Shown here one piece after another: positions 1-6,378 of a stretch of 6,378 nucleotides of DNA (the first letter of the stretch is position 1; each line of letters begins with the position of its first letter). The position numbers and the translations under genes are program-made. The notes below the pieces were generated by a model. The model was given only the letters and a program-made list of their open reading frames with translations. It searched no databases and was not told where the DNA came from. Origin of the DNA: an uncultured Eubacteriales bacterium (GTDB lineage Bacteria > Bacillota > Clostridia > UMGS1810). The DNA lies in contig CABUQL010000082.1 of assembly GCA_902493665.1 (NCBI GenBank), forward strand, positions 1 to 6,378, written 5' to 3'.

Positions 1-2091
1 ACCGTGATGCGGCACCTTTAGAACATCTGCACGTATATCTTTGTCAACAATTTTACTTTCTCCGCTTTTTTCTATATCGCCCGTAAACAGAAACGAAACA
101 CCGTTAGTCGTAAATTTTACCACGAGCGATTCATCATTTGAAGAATATGTGATATCCCGCAACGGTGAATAAACTGTAAACTGCGCATTGTCGGAAAGTT
201 TTACGGCATCTTTTTCATAAAAGAAATAAACAGGTATTTTCATTTCTTCGGCAGTTTTCAGAATTAGGCTTTTGTTGCTTTCGTCATCGGGGTTTGACGC
301 TCCGCTGACAATTAAAGTTTTAATCTTAAAGTTTTTCATCAAGTACAAAATTCCCGAAAAATGGTCCTCGTGATAATGCGTTATAATCGCATAATCAATT
401 GATGAAATACCTCTTTTTACAAGGTAAGGTTTTATTTTGTATCTTCCGACATCGTACTTATCATTTGAATTGCCTCCGTCAACAAGAACAGTTTTTCCCG
501 AGGTTTCAACCAGTGTGCAGTCGCCCTGCCCTACATCGATAAAACTTACCCGTGAGTAATTTTTGTCGGTCATCATAAACAATGACGTTACAAGAACTAC
601 ACTTGACAGAATCAGAGAAATTATACGTTCTGCAGAACTTTTTGTGATTTTAAAAACCCACCCCGCAAGACATAGAGAAGCAACAATTGAAAACTTTATT
701 AAAAATGCCTCCTGCGAAATATCAATTGATGCATATGGTATTTTTGCCGTATAATGCGCTATTGCCATAAGAATTCTTGACGAAAAATACACAACACCCG
801 AGAATATCGGCAAACAAAGAGGAACGGTCACCGCAATTATTATATATACAATGGCAACGGCAAGCAAAAACGAAAAAACAGGTGCAGCCAGAACGTTTGA
901 AAAAACCGAAATAAGCTGAATACTGTTAAACGAAAGTGCCGTAATCGGTATTATAAAAATCTGCGCCGACATTGAAATCGATAGCGAGTCATTCAAAAAT
1001 TTATTTGAAATCCACAGTTTTTCTTTCAAAAACGTACTTATTCTTTTGGAAAACAAGATAATTCCGAGCGTTGCAAAAAAGCTCATTAAAAATCCTGTGT
1101 TGTAAACCGAATAAGGATTTAAAAACGCTATTAATCCTCCCGATGCCATAAGAGATGTAAGACTGTCATATTCTCTGTAAAACATACCTGAAAGAGCCAT
1201 TATAATATACATAACAGATGCTCTTATAACAGAATACTGTCCGCCGGTTAAAATTATCATAAATAAGCAAAAAACAATCTGAATCGGAAAGAGTATGTAT
1301 TTTTTCTTTTTTAAACCATCAAAAAATGCAGACAAAAATCCGAGTATAAGACTTAAATGCAAGCCCGAAATTGCAAGAATATGCGAAAGTCCCGAATTTG
1401 AAAAATCATCTTTTACATCGTCGCTTAAGCCGCCTTTGTCGCCAAGCGTAATTGCTCTTACAAGAGCAGATACATCTTTTGGCAAATGGTCGTCGCACGC
1501 TCTTGCCGCTATTTTACGAAATGCATAAATTGAGGATTTGATTCTGCTTATCTTTAAAGTTTTACTGCTGTTCGAAATATTAAAATCCTCAATAAATATC
1601 GATGCATATTCTCCGTTGCTCAAATGATAAAATTTGCTTTTTACATCGGTATACGGAGTTATTTCGGCATTAATAATGTCAAGTGTCTGACCGTATGAAT
1701 AAATAACTTTACTGTACGAATTGTCAACACTAAGCAGTATAGTTCCGCCCTTACGTTTTCCGTTTTCAACGTATTTGACGGGATAAATATATTTGCCGCC
1801 TTCTTTTTCGTACGGTTTTACCACCTGAACCGTAATATCTTTTGTTTTTCCGTAATACTCTTTATACGGAGCTTCATTATATACAAATGTAAACGTTGAA
1901 AACAGTATTCCGACTGCAAGCGACAGTATACACATCGGAAAATACATTTTAGGTTTAAAAATCAACACAACAATTACGGAAGTTATTATAAACGCCAGAG
2001 AAAAATATATTGTAAGTTCGCTGCTTATAAATGGCGATGCAACAATCCCAAGAGTATAAAAAACTAAAAATAATGCTAAATATTTGCGCAC
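1..2091 (-). CDS. comEC: ComEC/Rec2 family DNA-uptake channel protein, C-terminus cut by the window edge
   Basis: This is the inner-membrane protein thought to pass single-stranded DNA into the cytoplasm during natural transformation. The minus-strand frame is open for 697 codons and is still open at the left edge. Residues 4-22, 26-45 and 49-70 are hydrophobic and look like membrane segments. A soluble stretch of about 75-195 matches the place of the DUF4131 (OB-fold-like) region. The Competence domain follows, with ALVRAITLGDK (209-219), HILAISGLHLSLILGF from 237, and NPYSVYNTGF (325-334), then several more hydrophobic segments. A metallo-beta-lactamase-like domain starts near 515: FIDVGQGD (517-524), THYHEDH with an intact HxHxDH (572-577), FTGDIE with D672, and PHHG (694-697). 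Family members usually run to about 750-800 residues, so perhaps 50-100 are missing. The GTG start is chosen because GGAGG lies 7 bases upstream and an in-frame stop (2134-2136) leaves no better start. The family call is firm; active competence is inference. Confidence 0.95.
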   Translation of the reverse strand, partial: MRKYLALFLVFYTLGIVASPFISSELTIYFSLAFIITSVIVVLIFKPKMYFPMCILSLAVGILFSTFTFVYNEAPYKEYYGKTKDITVQVVKPYEKEGGKYIYPVKYVENGKRKGGTILLSVDNSYSKVIYSYGQTLDIINAEITPYTDVKSKFYHLSNGEYASIFIEDFNISNSSKTLKISRIKSSIYAFRKIAARACDDHLPKDVSALVRAITLGDKGGLSDDVKDDFSNSGLSHILAISGLHLSLILGFLSAFFDGLKKKKYILFPIQIVFCLFMIILTGGQYSVIRASVMYIIMALSGMFYREYDSLTSLMASGGLIAFLNPYSVYNTGFLMSFFATLGIILFSKRISTFLKEKLWISNKFLNDSLSISMSAQIFIIPITALSFNSIQLISVFSNVLAAPVFSFLLAVAIVYIIIAVTVPLCLPIFSGVVYFSSRILMAIAHYTAKIPYASIDISQEAFLIKFSIVASLCLAGWVFKITKSSAERIISLILSSVVLVTSLFMMTDKNYSRVSFIDVGQGDCTLVETSGKTVLVDGGNSNDKYDVGRYKIKPYLVKRGISSIDYAIITHYHEDHFSGILYLMKNFKIKTLIVSGASNPDDESNKSLILKTAEEMKIPVYFFYEKDAVKLSDNAQFTVYSPLRDITYSSNDESLVVKFTTNGVSFLFTGDIEKSGESKIVDKDIRADVLKVPHHG

Positions 2092-2098
2092 GCTTTGT

Positions 2099-2103
2099 CC
2101 TCC
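2099..2103 (-). promoter_or_regulatory. Shine-Dalgarno site of comEC
   Basis: GGAGG on the minus strand, 7 bases before the GTG at 2091-2089. It fixes the start of comEC at a GTG codon. There is no in-frame ATG between this site and the upstream stop codon at 2134-2136. Confidence 0.8.
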
Positions 2104-2107
2104 GGTC

Positions 2108-2135
2108 TTGACAAACTCAAAAATTTGATTATACT
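2108..2135 (+). promoter_or_regulatory. Sigma-A-type promoter for the metallophosphoesterase gene
   Basis: A perfect -35 TTGACA (2108-2113) and a -10 TATACT (2130-2135, 5 of 6 to consensus) are 16 bases apart. Transcription would start near 2142 and give a leader of about 48 bases before the ATG at 2190. The -35 box lies inside the likely comEC leader, and the -10 box lies at the predicted comEC start point, so this promoter overlaps the divergent comEC promoter. The call rests on sequence match only. Confidence 0.75.
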
Positions 2136-2138
2136 AGT

Positions 2139-2167
2139 ATTGTAACACAAATATGTTTTACATTCAA
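2139..2167 (-). promoter_or_regulatory. Sigma-A-type promoter for comEC
   Basis: Read on the minus strand, -35 TTGAAT (2167-2162) and -10 TACAAT (2144-2139) are 17 bases apart. The -10 is preceded by TGT, giving an extended -10 (TGTTACAAT). Transcription would start near 2132, leaving a leader of about 40 bases before the GTG at 2091. A second minus-strand TATAAT (2133-2128) lies just downstream but has no fitting -35. No com-box-like operator was recognised. Confidence 0.6.
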
Positions 2168-2189
2168 TTGTTTTTTTGGAAGGTGAAAA

Positions 2190-2894
2190 ATGAGCATATA
2201 TACCATTTCTGATTTGCATTTGTCACTCAGTATTGACAAACCGATGGACGTGTTCGGCACAAGCTGGGAAAATTATATGGAAAGACTTAGGTTAAACTGG
2301 AACGATATTGTCAAAACTAATGACACGGTAATAATCGGCGGCGATGTTTCATGGGCAACCTATCTTGGCGAATGTGAAAAGGATTTTGGGTATATCCACT
2401 CTTTAAACGGAAAAAAGATTATTCTTAAAGGAAATCACGATTACTGGTGGGAAAGCATTTCAAAGCTTAATAATTACGTATCGTCAAACGGTTTTGAAAG
2501 TATCTCCTTTTTATATAATAACTCATACAATATAGACGGCATTGCAATATGCGGAACACGGGGCTGGATTGACCCGTCATACGATTCGTTTAAAAGCGAT
2601 GATGAAAAAATATATTTAAGAGAGCTTGCAAGACTTGAGTTATCGCTCCAAAGTGCACAAAAATTTGATGTAAACGAAAAGTATGTTTTTCTGCACTATC
2701 CACCCGTAACAAAAGACCTTAAAATTAATGAAGATTACGGGGAAATGTTTAAAAAATACGGTGTTTCAAAGTGTTTTTACGGTCATCTTCATGCAAAGGC
2801 ATCAAAAAATGCTCTTGAAAAAACCGTTTCGGATATTGAATATAAACTGGTTTCATCCGATTATTTGAGGTTTATACCATACAAAATCACTTAA
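2190..2894 (+). CDS. Calcineurin-like metallophosphoesterase (predicted phosphohydrolase)
   Basis: A 234-residue cytosolic enzyme of the calcineurin-like metallophosphoesterase superfamily, which hydrolyses phosphate esters with a two-metal centre. The full ligand set is visible: SDLH (D8, H10), GGDVSWA (D52), GNHDYWW (N82, H83), FLHYPP (H169) and GHLH (H199, H201). The protein has no signal peptide or membrane segment and its length fits a single catalytic domain. The GNHDYWW and ICGTRGW (120-126) signatures resemble the group I know as COG1768 predicted phosphohydrolases. The physiological substrate is not known to me and cannot be read from the sequence. The start is supported by GGAAGGTGA (2178-2186) ending 3 bases before ATG. 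It is divergent from comEC and has its own promoter. The 150 bases to tig hold no convincing terminator, so some read-through into tig is possible. Confidence 0.9.
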   Translation: MSIYTISDLHLSLSIDKPMDVFGTSWENYMERLRLNWNDIVKTNDTVIIGGDVSWATYLGECEKDFGYIHSLNGKKIILKGNHDYWWESISKLNNYVSSNGFESISFLYNNSYNIDGIAICGTRGWIDPSYDSFKSDDEKIYLRELARLELSLQSAQKFDVNEKYVFLHYPPVTKDLKINEDYGEMFKKYGVSKCFYGHLHAKASKNALEKTVSDIEYKLVSSDYLRFIPYKIT

Positions 2895-2951
2895 AATCAG
2901 CAGCTCAAAAAAATCTTTTTTGTATAAATTGTATATTTTTTAAAAAAACTG

Positions 2952-2980
2952 TAGCAAATTTTTTGAATATTTGATATAAT
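2952..2980 (+). promoter_or_regulatory. Extended -10 promoter for tig (and perhaps clpP-clpX)
   Basis: A perfect -10 TATAAT (2975-2980) is preceded by TGA, making an extended -10 (TGATATAAT, 2972-2980). The hexamer 17 bases upstream, TAGCAA (2952-2957), matches the -35 consensus at only 3 of 6 bases, which extended -10 promoters tolerate. Transcription would start near 2987, giving a leader of about 58 bases. The rest of the 2895-3044 gap is A and T runs with no GC-rich terminator for the preceding gene. No CIRCE or CtsR-type operator was seen here. Confidence 0.6.
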
Positions 2981-3001
2981 ATATCGACATCTATTTGTAA
3001 T

Positions 3002-3027
3002 TTATTAAATTTTTTATAAATTAATAA
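3002..3027 (+). other. AT-only inverted repeat in the tig leader
   Basis: TTATTAAATTT (3002-3012) can pair with AAATTAATAA (3018-3027) across a 5-base loop, giving 10 base pairs with one bulged A. It ends just before the tig ribosome site (AAGGGA, 3031-3036). All pairs are A-U, so the fold would be weak and may be chance in such AT-rich DNA. Confidence 0.25.
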
Positions 3028-3044
3028 CAGAAGGGAAAAGTTTT

Positions 3045-4334
3045 ATGAGAGTAACAAAAAAACAGTTAGAAAAAAACGTCATGAAGTTGACAGTATCGGT
3101 TGATCCCGATACATTTGAAAAAGGTGTTGAAAAAGCTTACCGCAAAAACGTTAAGCACATCAATCTTCCCGGATTCAGAAAGGGAAAAGCTCCCAGAAAA
3201 ATTATTGAACAGTACTACGGCAAAGGTGTATTTTACGAAGATGCCGTTAATTTTGTTTGCCAGGATACATATCCTATTGCACTCGAAAGATCGGGAATCG
3301 AACCCGTTGACAGACCTGAAATCGACGTTGAAAAAATCGGCGAAGAAGGCGCTAACTTTGTATATACGGCAACTGTTACTGTTAAACCCGAAGTTGAGCT
3401 CGGCGAATACAAAGGTATAGAAATTGAAAAAGTTTCTTATGAAACAACAGACGCAGATGTTGATGCTGAAATTGAAAAAGCACGTCAGCAAAACGCACGT
3501 ATCATTTCTGTTGATGACAGAGAAGTTAAAAACGGCGACCTTACTGTAATTGATTTTGAAGGTTTTACAGACGGTAAAGCTTTTGAAGGCGGAAAAGGCA
3601 CTGATTACGACCTCGAAATTGGAAGCGGCGCTTTTATTCCCGGATTTGAAGATCAGCTCGTAGGCGCTAAAATCGGCGAAGAAGTTGATGTTAATGTAAC
3701 ATTCCCCGAAGAATATCATTCGGAAGAATTAAAAGGCAAGCCTGCTTTGTTCAAAGTAACGGTTAAAGAAATTAAAGAAAAGCAGCTTCCCGAAGTAAAC
3801 GATGATTTTGTTAAAGATATCAGCGAATTTGATACACTTGATGAATATAAAAAAGACATTAAGGAAAAACTTACTAAAGCAAACGAAGACAAAGCAAAAG
3901 CCGAAACCGAAAACAAAGTAATCGAAAAGCTTTGCGAAACGGTTACAGTTGACATTCCGCAGTGCATGATTGATTCTCAGCTTGATTCAATTGCACAGGA
4001 TTTTGACTACAGATTGCAAATGCAAGGTCTTAACCTTCAGAAATATCTTGAAATGACTGGTATGACGCTTGAAGCTTTCAAAGAACAGTTTAAAGAACAG
4101 GCACAAAACCAGGTTAAAACTTCTCTTGTTCTCGATGCTGTTGCAAAGGCTGAAAAAATCAATGCTACCGCAAAAGATGTTGAAGCGGAAATGAAGAAAA
4201 TGGCTGAAAGCTACAAAATGGAACTTGACAAAGTTAAAAAGCTTTTCAGAGATGAAGATAAAAAATCTTTGGAAAACGAAATCATAACAAGAAAAACAGT
4301 TGATTTTCTTGTCGAAAATTCTAAAACAAAGTAA
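3045..4334 (+). CDS. tig: Trigger factor, ribosome-bound chaperone and peptidyl-prolyl isomerase
   Basis: Trigger factor sits at the ribosome exit tunnel and shields and folds nascent cytosolic proteins. All three parts are present in 429 residues, the usual length. The N-terminal ribosome-binding domain (about 1-115) carries the docking signature GFRKGKAP (43-50). The FKBP-type isomerase domain (about 150-245) shows NGDLTVIDFEGF (163-174), IGSGAFIPGFEDQLVG (192-207) and VTFPEEYH (218-225). The helical, lysine- and glutamate-rich C-terminal domain (about 250-429) forms the substrate-holding arms. The ATG is preceded by AAGGGA with about 9 bases of spacing, and the gene ends in two consecutive in-frame TAA stops (4332-4337). 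It heads the tig-clpP-clpX cluster, an order shared by many bacteria. A hairpin lies 6 bases after its first stop. Nothing is missing or broken. Confidence 0.98.
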   Translation: MRVTKKQLEKNVMKLTVSVDPDTFEKGVEKAYRKNVKHINLPGFRKGKAPRKIIEQYYGKGVFYEDAVNFVCQDTYPIALERSGIEPVDRPEIDVEKIGEEGANFVYTATVTVKPEVELGEYKGIEIEKVSYETTDADVDAEIEKARQQNARIISVDDREVKNGDLTVIDFEGFTDGKAFEGGKGTDYDLEIGSGAFIPGFEDQLVGAKIGEEVDVNVTFPEEYHSEELKGKPALFKVTVKEIKEKQLPEVNDDFVKDISEFDTLDEYKKDIKEKLTKANEDKAKAETENKVIEKLCETVTVDIPQCMIDSQLDSIAQDFDYRLQMQGLNLQKYLEMTGMTLEAFKEQFKEQAQNQVKTSLVLDAVAKAEKINATAKDVEAEMKKMAESYKMELDKVKKLFRDEDKKSLENEIITRKTVDFLVENSKTK

Positions 4335-4340
4335 TAAAAC

Positions 4341-4376
4341 ATGAGCTGTCTTAAAATGATTTTTAGGATAGCTCAT
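4341..4376 (+). terminator. Strong hairpin between tig and clpP, possible attenuator or leaky terminator
   Basis: ATGAGCTGTCTTAAAA (4341-4356) pairs with TTTTAGGATAGCTCAT (4361-4376) across a TGAT loop. All 16 positions pair in plus-strand RNA if two G-U wobbles are allowed. Only three T residues (4376-4378) end the stem before AAAT, so the U-tract of a classic intrinsic terminator is poor. I see no clear clpP promoter between the stem and the clpP ribosome site. Partial termination that lowers clpP relative to tig, or an RNA processing or stability element, are the likeliest roles. Confidence 0.55.
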
Positions 4377-4399
4377 TTAAATACAAGGAGGAAATAAAA

Positions 4400-4984
4400 A
4401 TGAGTTTAGTCCCTATGGTCATTGAACAAACAAGCCGCGGCGAGCGTTCATATGATATTTACTCAAGACTTTTAAAAGACAGAATTATATTTTTATCTGA
4501 CGAAGTAAATGACGTCACCGCAAGTCTTGTGGTTGCACAGATGTTGTTTTTGGAAGGCGAAGACCCGACTAAAGATATTAACCTTTATATAAACAGCCCC
4601 GGCGGAAACATCACCTCCGGTATGGCAATATATGATACTATGCAGTACATCAAATGCGATGTTTCAACAATCTGCATAGGTATGGCTGCAAGCATGGGCG
4701 CATTTTTACTTGCATCGGGCGCACCCGGCAAAAGATTTGCACTTCCCAACAGTGAAATTATGATTCACCAGCCTTTGGGCGGTATGCAGGGTCAGGCTAC
4801 AGATATCAAAATCCATGCCGACAGAATCATTAAAATTAAAAATACTCTTAACAAAATTTTAAGCGAAAGAACAGGCAAACCGCTTGAAATAATTGAAAAA
4901 GACACTGACAGAGATAACTTTATGACGGCTGAAGAAGCTATGGAATACGGTCTTATCGACAAAGTGATAACAAACAAAAAATAA
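4400..4984 (+). CDS. clpP: ATP-dependent Clp protease proteolytic subunit ClpP
   Basis: ClpP is the serine peptidase that assembles as a double seven-membered ring and degrades proteins threaded in by ClpX or other Clp ATPases. The 194-residue length is typical. The catalytic triad is intact: S98 in GMAASMGA (94-101), H123 in MIHQPLGG (121-128) and D172 in DTDRDNF (168-174). The oxyanion-loop motif INSPGG (64-69) is present. The N-terminal LVPMVIEQTSRGERSYDIYS (3-22) is the usual short propeptide and axial-loop region. The ATG is preceded by a near-perfect AAGGAGG (4385-4391) with 8 bases of spacing, suggesting strong translation. It lies 65 bases after tig, with a hairpin between, and 13 bases before clpX. 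The clpP-clpX spacing implies co-transcription of the peptidase with its unfoldase. No CtsR or CIRCE operator was seen upstream. Confidence 0.98.
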   Translation: MSLVPMVIEQTSRGERSYDIYSRLLKDRIIFLSDEVNDVTASLVVAQMLFLEGEDPTKDINLYINSPGGNITSGMAIYDTMQYIKCDVSTICIGMAASMGAFLLASGAPGKRFALPNSEIMIHQPLGGMQGQATDIKIHADRIIKIKNTLNKILSERTGKPLEIIEKDTDRDNFMTAEEAMEYGLIDKVITNKK

Positions 4985-4986
4985 AT

Positions 4987-4992
4987 GAGGTG
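4987..4992 (+). promoter_or_regulatory. Shine-Dalgarno site fixing the GTG start of clpX
   Basis: GAGGTG lies 2 bases after the clpP stop codon and 5 bases before the GTG at 4998. The nearby ATG at 5008 is out of frame. The GTG gives a protein starting (V/M)IIDENKQLRC, which matches the usual ClpX N-terminus. The tight layout would allow ribosomes ending clpP to start clpX. Confidence 0.7.
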
Positions 4993-4997
4993 TTTTT

Positions 4998-6251
4998 GTG
5001 ATAATAGATGAAAACAAGCAGCTTAGATGCTCATTTTGCGGTAAAACCGAAGACCAGGTTGATGACATCATTGCAGGTCCCGGAGTTTTTATCTGTAATA
5101 ACTGCGTTGAAATGTGTAACGACATTTTAGCAAAATCATATGCTCAGAGTGCACCTGTGACGGATATTGAAAATCTTCCGAAACCTAAAGAATTCAAAAA
5201 AATTCTTGACGAATACGTTATCGGTCAGGACGAAGCGAAAAAGACGCTTTCCGTTGCGGTTTATAATCATTACAAACGTATTGAATCAGATATCAATGAC
5301 GACGATGTTGAGCTTCAGAAAAGCAACATCCTTCTTTTGGGTCCTACCGGTTCCGGAAAAACACTTATTGCGCAGACTCTTGCAAAAATTATTGACGTTC
5401 CGTTTGCAATTGCAGATGCAACATCGCTTACAGAGGCAGGATATGTCGGCGAAGATGTTGAAAACATTCTTTTAAAACTCATACAGGCAGCTGATAACAA
5501 TATTGAACTTGCGGAACGCGGAATTATTTACATTGACGAAATTGATAAAATTTCAAGAAAATCAGAAAATCCTTCAATTACGCGCGACGTCAGCGGAGAA
5601 GGTGTTCAGCAGGCTCTTCTTAAAATCCTGGAGGGTTCTGTTGCTTCTGTTCCGCCGCAGGGTGGAAGAAAACATCCGCAGCAGGAATTCATTCAAATTG
5701 ATACAACGAACATTCTCTTTATTGTCGGCGGCGCATTTGACGGCATAGAAAAAGTAATCGGTAACAGAATCGGCAAAAAGCAGCTCGGTTTCAATGCAGA
5801 AACTTCAAAGGTTGCTACGGAAAATGTGGGCGAACTTCTTAAAAAAGTTGTTCCGCAGGATTTATTAAAATACGGTCTTATCCCTGAGTTTATCGGACGT
5901 CTTCCCGTAGTTGCAACACTTGATATGCTTGATAAAAAAGCTCTTATGAAAATTCTTACCGAGCCTAAAAACGCCCTTGTGAAACAGTACAAAAAACTTT
6001 TGGCGCTTGATAATGTTGATTTGGAATTTGACGACGGGGCAATTGAAGCCATTGCTGACCGTGCAATAGAACTTAAAACCGGTGCAAGAGGTCTTCGTTC
6101 CATTATGGAAGAAATTATGCTTGGTGTTATGTACGACGCTCCGTCGGAGGATAACATTGAAAAATGCATAATAACAAAAGATTGCGTTAAAAATAAAAAG
6201 ACTCCCGAACTGATTTTTAAAAATCAAAATAAGGATAAATCAGTTTCATAA
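4998..6251 (+). CDS. clpX: ATP-dependent Clp protease ATP-binding subunit ClpX
   Basis: ClpX is a hexameric AAA+ unfoldase that recognises tagged or specific substrates and translocates them into ClpP. The 417-residue product is complete. An N-terminal zinc-binding domain has the four cysteines C11, C14, C33 and C36. The AAA+ core shows Walker A GPTGSGKT (115-122), pore-1 loop GYVG (148-151), Walker B IIYIDEID with D180 and E181, pore-2 RKH (224-226), arginine finger R301 in GRLP, and sensor 2 R364 in TGARGLRS. The ClpP-docking loop carries LGF (263-265), one of the usual (L/I)GF variants, which fits pairing with the adjacent ClpP. Translation starts at GTG. The gene follows clpP by 13 bases, so the two are almost surely one transcript. 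No terminator is evident in the 81 bases after it, so transcription may continue into the next gene. Confidence 0.98.
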   Translation: MIIDENKQLRCSFCGKTEDQVDDIIAGPGVFICNNCVEMCNDILAKSYAQSAPVTDIENLPKPKEFKKILDEYVIGQDEAKKTLSVAVYNHYKRIESDINDDDVELQKSNILLLGPTGSGKTLIAQTLAKIIDVPFAIADATSLTEAGYVGEDVENILLKLIQAADNNIELAERGIIYIDEIDKISRKSENPSITRDVSGEGVQQALLKILEGSVASVPPQGGRKHPQQEFIQIDTTNILFIVGGAFDGIEKVIGNRIGKKQLGFNAETSKVATENVGELLKKVVPQDLLKYGLIPEFIGRLPVVATLDMLDKKALMKILTEPKNALVKQYKKLLALDNVDLEFDDGAIEAIADRAIELKTGARGLRSIMEEIMLGVMYDAPSEDNIEKCIITKDCVKNKKTPELIFKNQNKDKSVS

Positions 6252-6332
6252 ATTATAATTTTAAAAAATATGTTTAAAATCAATGAAATTGCGCAAACTC
6301 TTAATGTATATTAAAAAAGGAGTTGTTAAATT

Positions 6333-6378
6333 ATGTGGGATAACATTTCATTGGTTTTAGTAATAATAGGCGCGCTTA
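6333..6378 (+). CDS. Start of an unidentified gene with a hydrophobic N-terminus, cut by the window edge
   Basis: Only 15 codons are visible, reading MWDNISLVLVIIGAL. AAGGAG (6317-6322) lies 10 bases before the ATG, a good ribosome site, so this is probably a real start. The run ISLVLVIIGAL looks like the beginning of a membrane segment or signal anchor. In several Bacillota the gene after clpX encodes a Lon-type protease, and the LonB form begins with a membrane segment, so that is one possibility. It is inferred from position only; the visible residues do not identify any family. The gap 6252-6332 is AT-rich and shows no clear promoter or terminator. Confidence 0.65.
   Translation, partial: MWDNISLVLVIIGAL

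Noticed and set aside
563..754. Plus-strand short open frames within the comEC region, here and at 1295-1528
   Set aside because: They lie opposite the continuous comEC frame and show no protein family features.
2905..2948. A and T runs after the phosphoesterase gene that might look like a terminator
   Set aside because: No GC-containing stem can be formed. The paired stretches are A and T runs with almost no loop.
3066..3719. A 217-codon open frame on the minus strand, antisense to tig
   Set aside because: It mirrors the codon pattern of tig, gives a low-complexity protein rich in Phe, Asn and Ser with no recognisable motif, and lies wholly inside an unmistakable gene.
4309..4337. Possible clpP promoter, TTGTCG-N17-TAATAA, at the end of tig
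   Set aside because: The -10 matches only 3 of 6 bases and consists of the two tandem tig stop codons, so a chance match is more likely.
4335..4399. Searched for CtsR or CIRCE heat-shock operators before clpP
   Set aside because: No GTCAAA tandem repeat and no TTAGCACTC/GAGTGCTAA pair is present. The only structure is the hairpin.
5693..6169. A 158-codon open frame on the minus strand inside clpX
   Set aside because: It is Ser- and Ile-rich with no domain signature, and the opposite strand encodes the conserved ClpX core.
6270..6314. A 14-codon open frame (MFKINEIAQTLNVY) between clpX and the next gene, faintly like the start of a helix-turn-helix protein
   Set aside because: It has no Shine-Dalgarno site, is very short, and the resemblance covers too few residues to mean anything. 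Conservation in relatives would be needed to reconsider it.

Overview
The window is AT-rich chromosomal DNA with strong Shine-Dalgarno sites (GGAGG and AAGGAGG types), two GTG starts, many AGA arginine codons and sigma-A-like promoters. Together with the gene order tig-clpP-clpX this points to a low-GC Bacillota, most likely a member of the Clostridia. The species cannot be told from the sequence alone.

Layout. Positions 1-2091 on the minus strand hold most of comEC, the membrane channel and nuclease-like protein of DNA uptake. It starts at a GTG codon at 2091 and runs off the left edge just after its PHHG motif. A short divergent region (2092-2189) follows, with two good promoters of opposite direction whose cores overlap. 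Rightward from it is a metallophosphoesterase (2190-2894) with a full set of metal ligands. An AT-rich gap (2895-3044) carries an extended -10 promoter. Then come trigger factor (tig, 3045-4334), clpP (4400-4984) and clpX (4998-6251), all on the plus strand. A strong RNA hairpin separates tig from clpP, while clpP and clpX are only 13 bases apart. At the right edge (6333-6378) a new plus-strand gene begins with a good ribosome site and a hydrophobic N-terminus. It is cut off after 15 codons.

How the genes work together. Trigger factor meets nascent chains at the ribosome exit. ClpX unfolds substrate proteins and feeds them to the ClpP peptidase barrel. The three form a protein folding and turnover cluster that is common in bacteria. 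The phosphoesterase and comEC are neighbours with no evident functional link to it. comEC shows that at least part of a DNA-uptake apparatus is encoded in this genome.

I see no mobile element, CRISPR array, tRNA, rRNA or known riboswitch, and no convincing novel system. The points worth a second look are regulatory: the overlapping divergent promoters, the tig-clpP hairpin, and the role of the phosphoesterase.
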